NCBI RefSeq assembly: GCF_019399895.1
Contig: NC_091888.1
Location: 2,202,501 to 2,266,500, forward strand
Length of the DNA stretch: 64,000 nt
Source: Cardiocondyla obscurior
Lineage: Eukaryota; Arthropoda; Insecta; Hymenoptera; Formicidae
Direction: 5' to 3'
The position numbers were made by a program, and so were the translations under genes. Each line of letters opens with the position of its first letter. Within the stretch, counting starts at the first letter, position 1. Shown here one piece after another: positions 63,846 through 64,000 of this stretch. Under the pieces are notes generated by a model, which worked only from the letters and a program-made list of their open reading frames with translations, was not told where the DNA came from and made no database searches.

Positions 63846-64000
63846 TGAAGAATTGAACAAACTTACCTAGTGAAGTTCAATTACAATTATGCTTGTCTCG
63901 TCCAGATAGAGATTTCCTCCCTCCCAATCCCAGATGTCTTTACAGATTTGTATGTGTTAATCCTCCAACGACTACATAGATAACACCCAACAAAATCCCG
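63846..64000. other. Window end, no feature
   Basis: Unique-looking sequence without recognisable gene or repeat. Confidence 0.5.

Overview
The window is a transposon-dense stretch of an insect nuclear genome, most probably an ant. This rests on an insect odorant-receptor exon at 41.8-42.0 kb, GT/AG introns, many TA-flanked foldback MITEs ending in ACAGGGTGT, a Polinton/Maverick, Tc1/mariner, Gypsy and DIRS-type elements, and no convincing intact single-copy host gene. No rRNA gene, canonical tRNA gene or CRISPR array was seen.

Layout. 1-9.0 kb is a giant palindrome: two 3.93 kb arms with no net length difference surround a 1.15 kb spacer. The right arm plus spacer holds a complete spliced gene for a zinc-finger protein with a tyrosine-recombinase-like domain; the left arm is its inverted copy without the 5' exons. 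Both arms run into a (CTCTCCG)n minisatellite. 9.3-13.7 kb is a cluster of foldback MITEs, one copy of a 0.6 kb dispersed repeat and a lone SANT-like exon. About 14.2-28.4 kb is a decaying Polinton: protein-primed DNA polymerase B, integrase with chromodomain, packaging ATPase, a PLA2-like virion protein, adenovirus-like protease, penton and major capsid proteins, plus several unrecognised genes. Polymerase, integrase, ATPase and capsid reading frames carry stops, frameshifts or insertions.

28.4-31.6 kb is AT-rich with MITE pieces. 31.7-34.9 kb is a broken Gypsy gag-pol. 35.97-39.16 kb is a Tc1-like transposon with very long inverted repeats and an intact DD35E transposase; one inverted repeat was hit by a MITE and the other by a solo LTR. 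39.2-47.0 kb is a patchwork: dispersed repeats, an odorant-receptor exon fragment, a mariner fragment, GC-rich minisatellite-containing DNA, MITEs and a solo LTR.

48,389-60,248 is the most striking unit: a young Gypsy-class endogenous retrovirus on the minus strand. It has LTRs of about 1.4 kb that differ mainly by indels, a GCAA target duplication and a tRNA-Pro primer site. Its genes are gag, a second zinc-knuckle frame, pol, a mononegavirus/chuvirus-like envelope glycoprotein and a 216-residue Tudor-domain gene. Splice-acceptor signals sit directly in front of the last two. It landed next to a DIRS-like retroelement (60.3-63.25 kb), itself disrupted by a 1.4 kb palindrome centred on a MITE. 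The window ends in another copy of the 0.6 kb repeat.

Functionally nearly everything is a selfish element. Two modules could still act: the Tc1 transposase, able in principle to move its short derivative sitting in the Polinton polymerase gene, and the retrovirus, whose Tudor gene suggests an interaction with the host piRNA machinery (inference).
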